A DNA stretch of 35,020 nucleotides. It comes from Bacteroidales bacterium. GTDB lineage: Bacteria > Bacteroidota > Bacteroidia > Bacteroidales > B18-G4. Position 1 is the first letter of the stretch; each line of letters starts with the position of its first letter. Below, one piece after another: positions 8,864 through 18,033 of this stretch. Both the position numbers and the translations under genes were made by a program. The stretch spans positions 1-35,020 of the forward strand of contig JAUXCL010000003.1 in the NCBI GenBank assembly GCA_030618905.1. The letters run 5' to 3'. The notes beneath the pieces are model-generated. The model was not told where the DNA came from. It did not search any database and saw only the letters and a list, made by a program, of their open reading frames with translations.

Positions 8864-10552
8864 ATGAATATCCTGAAGCAATACCTGACCATAATTTTTC
8901 TGTCCGGGCTAATCTCTTTTAATGCACTGGGCCAGAACAACAATAACTTCGAAATATCAAAGAACCTTGACATCTACTTGAGTTTATTCAAAGAGCTGAA
9001 TGCTAATTATGTAGATGATATTAATCCGGGTGACCTGATGGAGTCCGGTATAGAAGCCATGCTGGAATCACTTGATCCTTATACTGTTTACATCCCCGAG
9101 TCAAGGGTTGAAGATTATAAGCTGATTACCACTGGTCAGTATGGAGGGATCGGGGCACTGATCCATACCCAGGATGGTTATGTGATCATATCCGAGCCAT
9201 ATGAAGGTTTCCCGGCAGAAAAAGTCGGTTTAAAAGCCGGTGACAAGGTCCTGTCAGTTAATGGGAGAGAAACCCTTGATAAGAATTCCAGTGAAGTCAG
9301 TGAAATTCTAAAAGGACAACCTGGAACCACTGTTAACCTCAAGATTGAACGGATCAAAGAAGAAAACCCCCTGGAATTTGAGATTATTCGTGAGAAGATT
9401 AAAATTGACAACATTCCTTATTATGGCATGCTCAATGACCATGTGGGGTATATCAAATTAACAGGGTTTACCCAGAATGCCGGTAATGAGGTTAAAAAAG
9501 TATTGCTTGAGCTGAAAAAGGATGAAAATCTCAATGGGATCATCCTCGATTTACGGGGTAATGGAGGTGGCTTGCTGACAGAGGCTGTGAATGTTACCAA
9601 TATATTTGTGGATAAAGGGAAGTTGGTTGTCAGCACCAAAGGGCGGCTAAAAGCAAGAAACAAGGATCATTATACGCGGTATGCATCAATCGATAAAAAT
9701 ATCCCACTGGTCGTTCTGGTTAACAGAGGATCTGCTTCAGCATCAGAAATTGTTGCCGGTGCAATACAGGATCTGGACCGTGGTGTTGTTGTGGGTCAGA
9801 AGACTTTCGGAAAAGGCCTGGTTCAAAATGTGATACCACTCAGTTATAATGCACAGATTAAAATTACGGTGGCCAAATATTATATCCCTTCCGGAAGATG
9901 TATTCAAGCCATTGATTATTCGCATAAAAACGGTAACGGTAAATACGACAAGATACCAGACTCTCTTATTAGTGAATTTCAGACCCATAATGGAAGAAAA
10001 GTTTATGATGGAGGTGGCATTGACCCCGATGTAAAGATCGAGGCACAGAAGTTCAGCAATATTTCCACCATTCTATTTACAAATTACCTGATCTTTGACT
10101 ATGCCACTGTGTTTGCCGCAGAACATAGCGAGATCCCTCCTCCCGAACAATTCCAGATCTCTCCGAAAATCTACAATGAATTTGTTGCTTACATTGCTGA
10201 CAAAGATTATGAGTACACCACGCAATGCGAAGAAAAGCTCAATGCTCTTAAAAAAGCTGCCAGGCGGGAACATTATTTTACAGCTATTGAAAATGAATAC
10301 AATACATTAATGAGTGCATTAATGTGTAATAAAGAAGAGGACCTGAACACATTCCAGGATGAAATTAAAGAGTTGCTCAAAATAGATATCATATCACGAT
10401 ACTATTATCAGGAAGGCAAGATCATATCTACCCTCTATGATGACCCGGAGATTGAAAGGGCTATCGAAGTACTGGATAATAATTCTATGTATGATGCTAT
10501 TCTGGTAGGGACTTATGAAGAAAAATCTGAGGAGGATCCTAAAGAAGGTTGA
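8864..10552 (+). CDS. S41 family C-terminal processing peptidase
   Basis: A secreted or periplasmic serine protease of the CtpA/Prc group, 562 residues. An N-terminal signal peptide (about 1–23, ending ALGQ) is followed by an S41 N-terminal helical region, a PDZ domain (about 90–165) and the catalytic S41 domain. The GSASASE motif (289–295) holds the nucleophilic serine and the FGKG motif holds the catalytic Lys317. The C-terminal ~180 residues form a helical extension seen in Bacteroidota homologues. The ATG at 8864 lies 43 bp after rnpA. Substrates are unknown; the family trims or degrades envelope proteins. Confidence 0.93.
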   Translation: MNILKQYLTIIFLSGLISFNALGQNNNNFEISKNLDIYLSLFKELNANYVDDINPGDLMESGIEAMLESLDPYTVYIPESRVEDYKLITTGQYGGIGALIHTQDGYVIISEPYEGFPAEKVGLKAGDKVLSVNGRETLDKNSSEVSEILKGQPGTTVNLKIERIKEENPLEFEIIREKIKIDNIPYYGMLNDHVGYIKLTGFTQNAGNEVKKVLLELKKDENLNGIILDLRGNGGGLLTEAVNVTNIFVDKGKLVVSTKGRLKARNKDHYTRYASIDKNIPLVVLVNRGSASASEIVAGAIQDLDRGVVVGQKTFGKGLVQNVIPLSYNAQIKITVAKYYIPSGRCIQAIDYSHKNGNGKYDKIPDSLISEFQTHNGRKVYDGGGIDPDVKIEAQKFSNISTILFTNYLIFDYATVFAAEHSEIPPPEQFQISPKIYNEFVAYIADKDYEYTTQCEEKLNALKKAARREHYFTAIENEYNTLMSALMCNKEEDLNTFQDEIKELLKIDIISRYYYQEGKIISTLYDDPEIERAIEVLDNNSMYDAILVGTYEEKSEEDPKEG

Positions 10553-10574
10553 TTCCCAAAAAAAATTCGTTACT

Positions 10575-11444
10575 ATGAAAAAATTTACCTTGTTAATACT
10601 TCCTCTTGTCATATTGTTAATGGCATTCACATCCGACAAAGAGGCTTATCAAATCTATTCTGCCAAAGGCCAAAAAGTTAAATACAAGGCCTTAATAAAG
10701 GCTGCACTTGAAGCAGATATTATTTTATTTGGAGAATTGCATAATGATCCTATTTGTCACTGGCTCCAATATGAACTGACAAAAGATCTCTTCGAAATAC
10801 ATTTGGATAAACTTGTATTGGGAGCTGAGATGTTCGAAACAGATAATCAATTGCTCCTTGATGAATATATTTCAGGAAAGATCAGTGAAAAGAGTTTTAA
10901 GAATGAAGCCAGGTTATGGCCAAATTATGATACGGACTATGAAGTCCTTGTAAAATTTGCCAGAGAGAATCAGCTGGAATTTATTGCTACTAACGTCCCG
11001 CGAAGGTACGCCTCTGTTGTACACAAGCAAGGATTTGAGGGTCTCGACAGCCTGAGTATTGCAGCAAAAAGGCTATTGCCTCCATTGCCGGTTACATACG
11101 ACCCTGAATTGAAATGTTATAAGGACATGCTTGAAATGATGGAAGGTATGGGCGGCCATGCCAATGATAACTTTCCAAAAGCACAGGCCATCAAAGATGC
11201 AACAATGGCCTACAATATTCTCAAGAACTGGTATCCACAAAAGGTATTTCTTCATTATCACGGAACATACCACTCCAATAACCGGGAAGGCATCACATGG
11301 TATCTGATGCAGGAGAAACCCACTTTAAATATCCTCACCATTGCTACCGTTGAACAAGCTGAAATCGATGAATTGGATGAAGAGCATCTCGGGTTGGCAA
11401 CTTATATTATTTGTGTACCGGAAGATATGACCAAGACCCATTAA
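10575..11444 (+). CDS. ChaN-like haem-binding/TIKI-superfamily protein
   Basis: A 289-residue secreted protein with a hydrophobic N-terminal signal segment (LLILPLVILLMAFTS), no lipobox cysteine, and the ChaN core: GELHND near residue 59 and GAEMFE near 90, with a C-terminal HYHGTYHS segment rich in histidines. In Campylobacter ChaN binds haem as a lipoprotein; related TIKI folds are metalloproteases, so the function here is open. I use the ATG at 10575, which gives a clean signal peptide; the frame extends to 10515, but that stretch overlaps the S41 gene and is basic and polar. An RNA methyltransferase follows after 3 bp. Confidence 0.8.
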   Translation: MKKFTLLILPLVILLMAFTSDKEAYQIYSAKGQKVKYKALIKAALEADIILFGELHNDPICHWLQYELTKDLFEIHLDKLVLGAEMFETDNQLLLDEYISGKISEKSFKNEARLWPNYDTDYEVLVKFARENQLEFIATNVPRRYASVVHKQGFEGLDSLSIAAKRLLPPLPVTYDPELKCYKDMLEMMEGMGGHANDNFPKAQAIKDATMAYNILKNWYPQKVFLHYHGTYHSNNREGITWYLMQEKPTLNILTIATVEQAEIDELDEEHLGLATYIICVPEDMTKTH

Positions 11445-11447
11445 AAG

Positions 11448-12215
11448 ATGATCTCCAGGAGCCAGGTCAAGTATATCAATTCTTTGAAAATAGGGAAATT
11501 CAGAAACATCAGCCGCACATTTATTGCTGAGGGTCCCAAGCTTTTTGATGAGATCCTCAATAGTGACCTGGAGATTAAAAGCATTTTCGCCCTTGGCAGT
11601 TGGCTTCAGGATAATGAAAAAGTTCTTGGCCAACTGGAATCTTATGAAGTCAATGAGCAGGAACTCAAGAAGATCAGCACACTCAGCACGCCCAACCAGG
11701 TATTGTTTATCGTTAAAATACCTGAATTTGATTTTGATCAGGATGACCTGAATAATAATCTTGTACTGGCCTTACATGACATCAGGGATCCGGGTAACCT
11801 GGGTACCATTATCAGGACGGCCGACTGGTTTGGCATTAATCAGGTCATCTGTTCAAAAGAATGCGTTGACATCTATCACCCAAAGGTGATACAGGCCACC
11901 ATGGGTTCTATTGCAAGAATAAAAATACAACGTATTAATCTGACTGACCTGCTCGGGCAATATGCTCAGGGAGTTAGCGTTTATGGTGCCTCTGCTGAAG
12001 GTAAAAATATTTACCAGGAGCGTTTGCCAGCCAATGGGATCATTATCATTGGCAATGAATCACATGGCATTGCGGCACATTTAAACAAATACATCAATAA
12101 GCATCTCTCTATACCTTCCGGTGGATCAGTAACTGAGTCGCTTAACGCCGGTATTGCAACGGCGATTATTGTTTCAGAATTCAGAAGGCAAAATGCCCGG
12201 GTAAAACAAAAATGA
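11448..12215 (+). CDS. TrmH/SpoU-family RNA 2'-O-methyltransferase
   Basis: A SAM-dependent RNA ribose methyltransferase with 255 residues. An N-terminal L30e-like RNA-binding domain (about 1–95) precedes the SPOUT knot with all three motifs: DIRDPGNLGTIIRTA (motif 1), IIIIGNESHGI (motif 2) and SVTESLNAGIATAII (motif 3). It begins 3 bp after the ChaN-like gene and is probably translated from the same message. The exact rRNA or tRNA target cannot be told from the sequence. Confidence 0.93.
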   Translation: MISRSQVKYINSLKIGKFRNISRTFIAEGPKLFDEILNSDLEIKSIFALGSWLQDNEKVLGQLESYEVNEQELKKISTLSTPNQVLFIVKIPEFDFDQDDLNNNLVLALHDIRDPGNLGTIIRTADWFGINQVICSKECVDIYHPKVIQATMGSIARIKIQRINLTDLLGQYAQGVSVYGASAEGKNIYQERLPANGIIIIGNESHGIAAHLNKYINKHLSIPSGGSVTESLNAGIATAIIVSEFRRQNARVKQK

Positions 12216-12217
12216 AG

Positions 12218-12225
12218 TATTTTTG
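12218..12225 (+). promoter_or_regulatory. Possible -7 element for the NqrM-like gene
   Basis: TATTTTTG is a full TAnnTTTG match just after the methyltransferase stop. No TTG stands at the right distance upstream. Transcription would begin at or next to the ATG at 12232, implying a leaderless message. Confidence 0.35.
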
Positions 12226-12231
12226 CACAAT

Positions 12232-12429
12232 ATGTGGAAGTTAATGATATTATCCGTTATAATCATATCGATTGCCATTGCGGCTATCGCCATTAAAATG
12301 TTTGTCAAAAAAGGCGGTGAATTTAAAAAATCCTGCTCCAGTATTGATCCTGTTACAGGGCAGCCTTTTGGATGTACCTGTGGAAATGCTGAGAAGGGTA
12401 CCTCCTGTGATAATGAAGTTTCGGCTTAA
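12232..12429 (+). CDS. nqrM: Probable Na+-NQR maturation protein NqrM (DUF539-like)
   Basis: A 65-residue protein with one N-terminal membrane helix (about 5–25), a basic turn (KKGGEFKK), then a soluble tail with four cysteines: Cys35, Cys48, Cys50 and Cys59, in the pattern SC-(x12)-CxC-(x8)-C. NqrM of Vibrio has the same plan (one helix, a basic patch, then a cysteine cluster with CxC) and is needed to mature Na+-NQR, probably by supplying iron for the NqrD/E site. The gene abuts the nqr operon, with its stop overlapping that of apbE, which supports the call. I use the ATG at 12232; a TTG three codons upstream is part of the putative -7 element. It could instead be an unrelated small membrane protein. 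Confidence 0.62.
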   Translation: MWKLMILSVIIISIAIAAIAIKMFVKKGGEFKKSCSSIDPVTGQPFGCTCGNAEKGTSCDNEVSA

Positions 12430-13454
12430 TTCAATTCTTTCAAAGATTTCTTCAGGCCTTCTGTCATCAAAGTTTTATATGTTCCATCTTCACCGGAATA
12501 AATAAAATATATTTCCAGTTCTACCTTTTTCTCTTTGATAAACAGTAATGCATCTTCCAAACCCATTACCATGATTGCCGTGGCATAGGCATCAGCATAA
12601 GCGCATTTATCAGCAATAACCGTAACACTGAGTAAGGCATGTTTAACAGGAAAGCCCGTTTTGGGATTGATGGTGTGGGAATAGCGTACTCCATCTTTCT
12701 CATAGAACTTTCTGTAATTGCCGGAAGTAGCCACTGCCAGGTCGGTAAGGGGCAACTCAGCTTTTAATTCCCGTGTTGAGAATTGTTCATCAGATGGCTT
12801 TTCTATGCCAATTTTCCATCTTTTTCTACGGGGCTTTTTTCCCCTGGCATAAACTTCACCCCCGATATCAACAAGGTAATTCCTGATCCCTTTTGATTCC
12901 AGAAAGTTGGACACCAGGTCGACCGAATAGCCCTGGGCCACTGCATTAAAGTCAAATTTTATTCTCGGGTCAGATTTGACCACTTTCCTTCTATTAATTC
13001 CCACCTGTCGGTAATTGACCAGGGGCAGAAGGCTATCTACAGTTCCGGAACTGATACTTGGCGAATTATTTGCACCAAATCCCCATGCATTAACGAGTGG
13101 GCCAACAGTCATGTCAAAGTAGCCATTGGTATTTTCAGATACCTCCAAGGATATCCGGAAAAGGTCGATGAATACATCGTTGACAGTCACATCCTCATTA
13201 TTGTTAACCCTGTTGATCATGGAATTTTCCACCCATAAAGAAGCCGTTTGATCAAATTGGTCTAACAATGAATCTATTGATTCCTGAAAATTTTGTCCAC
13301 CAGAAGTATAATAGGTAATGGCATAATAGGTCCCCTGGGTTTCACCGGAAAACTGGATTTTCTCCATTGAGCTCTTTGGGGCACAGCCTTGGATTACAAT
13401 GAAAAATAATAAAAGAAATTCCGGTTTTTTGAATCGTTGCACAGTGAAATACAA
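12426..13454 (-). CDS. apbE: FAD:protein FMN transferase, lipoprotein
   Basis: Attaches FMN from FAD to threonines of NqrB and NqrC on the periplasmic side. The 342-residue protein begins with a hydrophobic segment ending in VIQGC, a plausible lipobox. Family motifs follow: TVGPLVNAWGFG, FDFNAVAQGYSVD, VDIGGEVYARG, and DLAVATSGNYRKF…SHTINPKTGFP, then ADAYATAIMVMG with the Mg2+-binding region. There is no ATG near the N-terminus; the start is TTG at 13454 or GTG at 13442. It is the last gene of the nqr operon, 29–41 bp after nqrF, and its stop overlaps that of the convergent nqrM-like gene. Confidence 0.95.
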   Translation of the reverse strand: MYFTVQRFKKPEFLLLFFIVIQGCAPKSSMEKIQFSGETQGTYYAITYYTSGGQNFQESIDSLLDQFDQTASLWVENSMINRVNNNEDVTVNDVFIDLFRISLEVSENTNGYFDMTVGPLVNAWGFGANNSPSISSGTVDSLLPLVNYRQVGINRRKVVKSDPRIKFDFNAVAQGYSVDLVSNFLESKGIRNYLVDIGGEVYARGKKPRRKRWKIGIEKPSDEQFSTRELKAELPLTDLAVATSGNYRKFYEKDGVRYSHTINPKTGFPVKHALLSVTVIADKCAYADAYATAIMVMGLEDALLFIKEKKVELEIYFIYSGEDGTYKTLMTEGLKKSLKELN

Positions 13455-13483
13455 TTTAATTTGAGCCAGGTCAAGAATATCAT

Positions 13484-14728
13484 TTATCCTCCGAAATCAT
13501 CGAAGGCAATCATTTCATCCGGCACGCCATAATCATCAAGCATTTTTAAAACAGCATCATTCATCATTGGCGGGCCACAGATATAATATTCAATTTCTTC
13601 CGGTTCAGGATGTTGCTTGAGGTAATTGTCCATGACCACCTGGTGAATGAATCCCACGGGCCCGTTCCAGTTATCTTCCGGAACCGGTTCCGACAAAGCG
13701 ACATTGAAGGTAAAGCTTGGATTATCTTTGGCGATTTCCTCAAACTCATCAATATAAAATAATTCCCTTAATGATCGTCCCCCGTACCAGAAGGTAGCCT
13801 TACGGGTTGAACGCCTGGTCTTGTACTGATCAAAGATATGGGAACGCATAGGGGCCATGCCGGCTCCACCACCGATAAACATCATTTCCCTTTCGGTATC
13901 TTTGATAAAAAATTCACCATATGGGCCGGAGATGGTCACCTTATCACCTGGCTTTCTGGAAAAGACATAAGAGGAGCAGATACCCGGGTTCACTTTCATG
14001 AATCCACCGGTTTTACGGTCAAATGGAGGTGTTGCTATACGGATATTCAGCATGATGATATTACCTTCCGCAGGTTGGTTGGCCATGGAATAGGCACGGA
14101 ATATGGGTTCGGGGTTTTTCATCTTCAGGTCCCACATCTTGTATTTATCCCATTCATCACGGTATTCTTCTTCCACTTCAACATCTTTGTATTCTACTTC
14201 ACATTTAGGAACATCGATCTGAATATATCCACCGGACTGAAATTTAAGGCTTTCTCCTTCGGGTAGTTTAACCACAAATTCTTTGATAAAAGTGGCCACA
14301 TTACGGTTTGACACCACTTCGCACTCCCATTTCTTGATCCCAAATATCTCTGGTGGAATGGCTATTTTCATATCCTCCCTGACTTTCACCTGGCAGCCTA
14401 ACCTCCAATCGCTATGCTGTTCTTTCCTGGTAAAGTATCCAACTTCGGTAGGCAGTATGCTACCGCCACCTTCCAGCACCTGGCATTTACACATGGCACA
14501 TGTTCCACCACCCCCACAGGCTGATGGAAGGTAGATTTCGTTAGCAGACAAGGTTGTAAGTAAGGTTGATCCCGGGTTAACGACCAATTCCTTTTCATCA
14601 TTGATCATGATCTTCACTTCCCCCTGCGGTGTAAGCTTTTTCCGTGCATACAGCAGCATAGTTACCAGGAACATTAAAACGACAAGAAATACAACGATGC
14701 TAGATAATATGACGATTCCTATACCCAT
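13484..14728 (-). CDS. nqrF: Na+-NQR subunit F (NADH dehydrogenase, 2Fe-2S and FAD)
   Basis: The electron entry subunit: it oxidises NADH and passes electrons through FAD and a 2Fe-2S centre into the pump. The 414-residue protein has an N-terminal membrane anchor (about 5–27), a ferredoxin domain with Cys71, Cys77, Cys80 and Cys112, an FAD domain (RAYSMAN), and an NADH domain (GGGAGMAPMRSH, YICGPPMMNDAV). It ends in FDDFGG, the typical NqrF C-terminus. nqrE lies 33 bp upstream and apbE follows. Every cofactor residue I can check is present. Confidence 0.97.
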   Translation of the reverse strand: MGIGIVILSSIVVFLVVLMFLVTMLLYARKKLTPQGEVKIMINDEKELVVNPGSTLLTTLSANEIYLPSACGGGGTCAMCKCQVLEGGGSILPTEVGYFTRKEQHSDWRLGCQVKVREDMKIAIPPEIFGIKKWECEVVSNRNVATFIKEFVVKLPEGESLKFQSGGYIQIDVPKCEVEYKDVEVEEEYRDEWDKYKMWDLKMKNPEPIFRAYSMANQPAEGNIIMLNIRIATPPFDRKTGGFMKVNPGICSSYVFSRKPGDKVTISGPYGEFFIKDTEREMMFIGGGAGMAPMRSHIFDQYKTRRSTRKATFWYGGRSLRELFYIDEFEEIAKDNPSFTFNVALSEPVPEDNWNGPVGFIHQVVMDNYLKQHPEPEEIEYYICGPPMMNDAVLKMLDDYGVPDEMIAFDDFGG

Positions 14729-14761
14729 TTTAAAGTAATATTTTGTTTGTTTTTACAGCGC

Positions 14762-15379
14762 TTAAATTTTAATCCCCATAAACATCATGAATGCTATTCC
14801 CATCAATCCGGTGATAATGAATGTGATCCCCAGGCCTCTTAAAGGAGCGGGCACATTGGAATAGCGGATTTTCTCCCTGATCGCGGCGATGCCTATGATA
14901 GCCAGGAACCAGCCCACACCGGATCCAAGTCCGAAGGATGTGGCTTCAGCCAGTGACTGGTATTCCCTTTCCTGAATGAAAAGCGAGCCTCCCAGGATAG
15001 CACAGTTCACAGCAATCAGCGGAAGAAAGATTCCCAATGAATTATACAAAGCGGGGGAAAACTTTTCTATGACCATTTCAACCAATTGGACCATTGATGC
15101 GATCACGGCAATGAATACGATAAATGACAGGAAGCTGAGGTTCATGTCAATGAAGGAGGATCCCAGCCAGGACAATGCACCAGGTCCAAGCAAGTATTCA
15201 TTGATCAGGTAATTCACCGGAACAGTAATACCCAAAACAAATATCACGGCAATCCCCAATCCCACAGAAGTCTTTACTGTTTTCGAAACGGCAAGGTAAG
15301 AGCACATGCCCAGAAAATAGGCAAAGACCATATTGTCGATAAAGATGGATCTGACGAATATACTGGTAATTTCTTGCAT
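14762..15379 (-). CDS. nqrE: Na+-NQR subunit E
   Basis: A 205-residue integral membrane subunit with six helices, homologous to NqrD and part of the Na+/electron pathway. Cys26 (FLGMCSYLA) and Cys126 (LIAVNCAILG) match the two cysteines that, with two from NqrD, hold the intramembrane iron centre. Spacing is 26 bp from nqrD and 33 bp to nqrF. Confidence 0.97.
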   Translation of the reverse strand: MQEITSIFVRSIFIDNMVFAYFLGMCSYLAVSKTVKTSVGLGIAVIFVLGITVPVNYLINEYLLGPGALSWLGSSFIDMNLSFLSFIVFIAVIASMVQLVEMVIEKFSPALYNSLGIFLPLIAVNCAILGGSLFIQEREYQSLAEATSFGLGSGVGWFLAIIGIAAIREKIRYSNVPAPLRGLGITFIITGLMGIAFMMFMGIKI

Positions 15380-15405
15380 TATATGATGACTTAAACGGTT
15401 TTACA

Positions 15406-16065
15406 TTAATTCTCTTCGATAAGGTCACGCACCTTTGAGCGCTGCACCCAGATAATGACTCCCACGGTGATCAAAGCCATTGGAGGAAGGATCATCATGC
15501 CATTGTTGACATAGCCTACCTCAAACAGTCCAATTTTTTCCAAAACCGGATATCCCCAAATGGTACCCGCACCTAAAAGTTCCCTGAAAAAGCTGACCAC
15601 AATCAGGATCCAGCCATATCCCAGGGCATTTCCGATACCGTCAAGAAATGAAGGCCAGGGTTTTTGGGCCATGGCAAAAGCTTCGAACCTACCCATGATG
15701 ATACAATTGGTAATGATCAACCCCACAAAAACCGAAAGTTGTTTGCTTACATCATAAGCAAATGCTTTCAGGACCTGATCCACCAGGATCACCAGCGTAG
15801 CAATAACGGTAAGCTGGACAATGATCCTGATCCTTGGGGGGATGGTCTTACGCAACAATGAAATTAAAACGTTTCCAACGGCAAGCACAAAAATGACAGA
15901 CAATGTCATCACAAACGCCGGTTCCAATTTGGCTGTGACTGCCAATGCAGAACAGATTCCCAATACCTGGATAGTAATTGGGTTATCCCGTCCCAAAGGA
16001 GCTGAAAGCAGTCTCTGGTTCTTTAGAGAAAATAAAGGTTCTCTTTCTTTGATTTCCGAACTCAT
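15406..16065 (-). CDS. nqrD: Na+-NQR subunit D
   Basis: A 219-residue membrane subunit paralogous to NqrE. Cys38 (VLGICSALA) and Cys121 (IITNCIIMGR) are the expected iron-centre ligands. The polar N-terminal ~28 residues are cytoplasmic. It begins 3 bp after nqrC, so the two are probably translationally coupled. Confidence 0.97.
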   Translation of the reverse strand: MSSEIKEREPLFSLKNQRLLSAPLGRDNPITIQVLGICSALAVTAKLEPAFVMTLSVIFVLAVGNVLISLLRKTIPPRIRIIVQLTVIATLVILVDQVLKAFAYDVSKQLSVFVGLIITNCIIMGRFEAFAMAQKPWPSFLDGIGNALGYGWILIVVSFFRELLGAGTIWGYPVLEKIGLFEVGYVNNGMMILPPMALITVGVIIWVQRSKVRDLIEEN

Positions 16066-16068
16066 ATC

Positions 16069-16809
16069 TTAGATGTTTTTTTTGATATACGACACATAAT
16101 TTTCAAGACAATCGTCTAACATATCTGTAACACTGTTACTTGTAATTGTTCCTCCAGAGACGGCATCGACACCGTGGATCTGGCGATCATCTGGTAATGT
16201 AGAGGCTCCGCCTTTCACCACCGCAATAGAGACAAAGTTGCCATTGGCATCAAAAATGCTTTTCCCGATAAATTGAGCTGCAAATTCTTTAGTGGAAATT
16301 TCAGCACCAAGACCGGGTGTTTCTTTATCATGACCAAAGTCAGCGCCCACTACCTTGTTAAAATCCGTACCAAAAGCAATATTTCCATAAACCGGGCCCC
16401 AAAGCCCTTTCCCAAGTAATGGAACAATATATGTGATATTGCCATCAATTTCAGCAATGTAAAGCGGGATTTTGAAAGGCTTTCCCATCATTTTGTTGTA
16501 CAACTCTTTTTTGAGGTTAAGGTCAAATGCTCTTTCCTCCCCCGTCTCAAACGCAGCATTTTTATACAGGCTGATCACATTTCCTTCAGAGTCAATGATC
16601 AATTCCTCTTTAATGGCATCCTTATATAGCTCTTCTGCATCATCAGCGGTAGATTCGATATCTGCCGAAGCAAGGATGCCCTGGATCTTGGCAATGGCAA
16701 AATTTTGCTCCTGAAACGGTTGAAGCATCATAGCTGTAGTAGACAGCAGTGCCGCAACGATGATCACCATGACCGTTGAATAGATGAATATATACCGATT
16801 GCTAAACAT
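16069..16809 (-). CDS. nqrC: Na+-NQR subunit C (covalent FMN)
   Basis: A 246-residue subunit with a single N-terminal membrane helix (about 7–29) and a periplasmic FMN-binding domain. The flavinylation motif reads DAVSGGTITS, with Thr221 as the predicted site of the phosphoester FMN; the usual motif is SGA/GT. ApbE, encoded at the end of the same operon, is the expected modifying enzyme. Confidence 0.96.
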   Translation of the reverse strand: MFSNRYIFIYSTVMVIIVAALLSTTAMMLQPFQEQNFAIAKIQGILASADIESTADDAEELYKDAIKEELIIDSEGNVISLYKNAAFETGEERAFDLNLKKELYNKMMGKPFKIPLYIAEIDGNITYIVPLLGKGLWGPVYGNIAFGTDFNKVVGADFGHDKETPGLGAEISTKEFAAQFIGKSIFDANGNFVSIAVVKGGASTLPDDRQIHGVDAVSGGTITSNSVTDMLDDCLENYVSYIKKNI

Positions 16810-16837
16810 ATGATTATGACTTTTTTAAGATTTTCAA

Positions 16838-17989
16838 TTATGCTTTAACGACTGCTCTTTGCCATCTTTTTCTTCTCTTCCTCACATTTGCCTGGATCAC
16901 ATAATGATCGATCAGCGGGGCAAATACATTCATAAACAGGATGGCCAGCATCATTCCTTCCGGATAGGCAGGATTAAAGACCCTGACCATGACTGCAAAG
17001 AAGCCAATTAGGAATCCATAAATATATTGTCCTTTAAAGGTTTGAGTTGCAGATACCGGGTCGGTGGCCATAAATACAGCACCGAAAGCAAAGCCACCCA
17101 TGATCAGGTGATACCAGGCCGGTATTTGCATGTATTCATTCAATGCCACCAAATTAAATATCAAGCCCATCAAAAGACCTCCCACTACAACGGAAAACAT
17201 GATCCTCCAGCTAGCCACTCCGGTAAAGATAAGGATGATTGCACCGAGGAGAATAGCAAGGGTAGACGTTTCACCGATTGAGCCTGGCATATAACCCATG
17301 AACATATCCATAGGACTGGGGATCTTGTCGATTTCTCCAACCATAGCATCACCAAGTGGCGTGGCACCGGAAAAAGCATCCGGCTTGTCAACGATCCATA
17401 CCTTATCTCCTGACATATCCTTGGGATAAGCAAAAAACAGGAATGCCCTGGCAGTCAATGCCGGGTTGAGAATATTCATACCTGTGCCTCCAAATACTTC
17501 TTTCCCAAAAATAACGGCAAATGCTGTGGCCACTGCGACCATCCATAATGGCACATCCGGAGGCATGATCAGTGGGATGAGCATCCCAGATACCAGGAAG
17601 CCCTCGTTCACTTCATGTCCTCTTGCCTGGGCAAAGGCAAATTCAATACCTAAACCGACAACATAGGATACGATAACAATAGGCAGCACCTGCAAAAACC
17701 CAAACCAGAAGTTTTGCCACAAATCGGCTTCCTGTCCTATGGCCAGGAAATGTTGATATCCTACGTTCCACATCCCAAAAAGCAAGGCAGGAATTGTTGC
17801 CAATACAACAATACTCATGGTCCGTTTCATATCAACCGCATCCCGAATATGGCTTCCTGAAAAGGTCACCTTATTGGATACAAAGAGGAAACTTTCAAAA
17901 GCCTCAAAGGTTGATTGAAGTTTTGCAAACCTCCCTCCTTTTTCAAAGTTGGGCTTGATCCTGTCAATAAAATTCCTCAATCCTTTCAT
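16838..17989 (-). CDS. nqrB: Na+-NQR subunit B (covalent FMN, riboflavin, quinone site)
   Basis: A 383-residue membrane subunit with about ten helices. The flavinylation motif FSGATPLGDAM gives Thr210 as the predicted covalent FMN site, and the GKEVFGGTGMNILNPALTARAF region is strongly conserved in the family. Length and motif order are normal. It lies 44 bp after nqrA and 28 bp before nqrC. Confidence 0.97.
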   Translation of the reverse strand: MKGLRNFIDRIKPNFEKGGRFAKLQSTFEAFESFLFVSNKVTFSGSHIRDAVDMKRTMSIVVLATIPALLFGMWNVGYQHFLAIGQEADLWQNFWFGFLQVLPIVIVSYVVGLGIEFAFAQARGHEVNEGFLVSGMLIPLIMPPDVPLWMVAVATAFAVIFGKEVFGGTGMNILNPALTARAFLFFAYPKDMSGDKVWIVDKPDAFSGATPLGDAMVGEIDKIPSPMDMFMGYMPGSIGETSTLAILLGAIILIFTGVASWRIMFSVVVGGLLMGLIFNLVALNEYMQIPAWYHLIMGGFAFGAVFMATDPVSATQTFKGQYIYGFLIGFFAVMVRVFNPAYPEGMMLAILFMNVFAPLIDHYVIQANVRKRRKRWQRAVVKA

Positions 17990-18033
17990 TATAATCGCTG
18001 ATTAATATTTTTACTATAAGCGTATCAGGCTCA

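Noticed and set aside
10515..10574. Upstream extension of the ChaN-like frame
   Set aside because: It overlaps the end of the S41 gene and puts basic residues before a well-formed signal peptide that begins at the ATG at 10575.
13838..14266. 142-codon open frame on the + strand opposite nqrF
   Set aside because: It is a mirror of a strongly conserved gene with all its cofactor motifs; the translated product is His-rich and Phe-rich without recognisable motifs.
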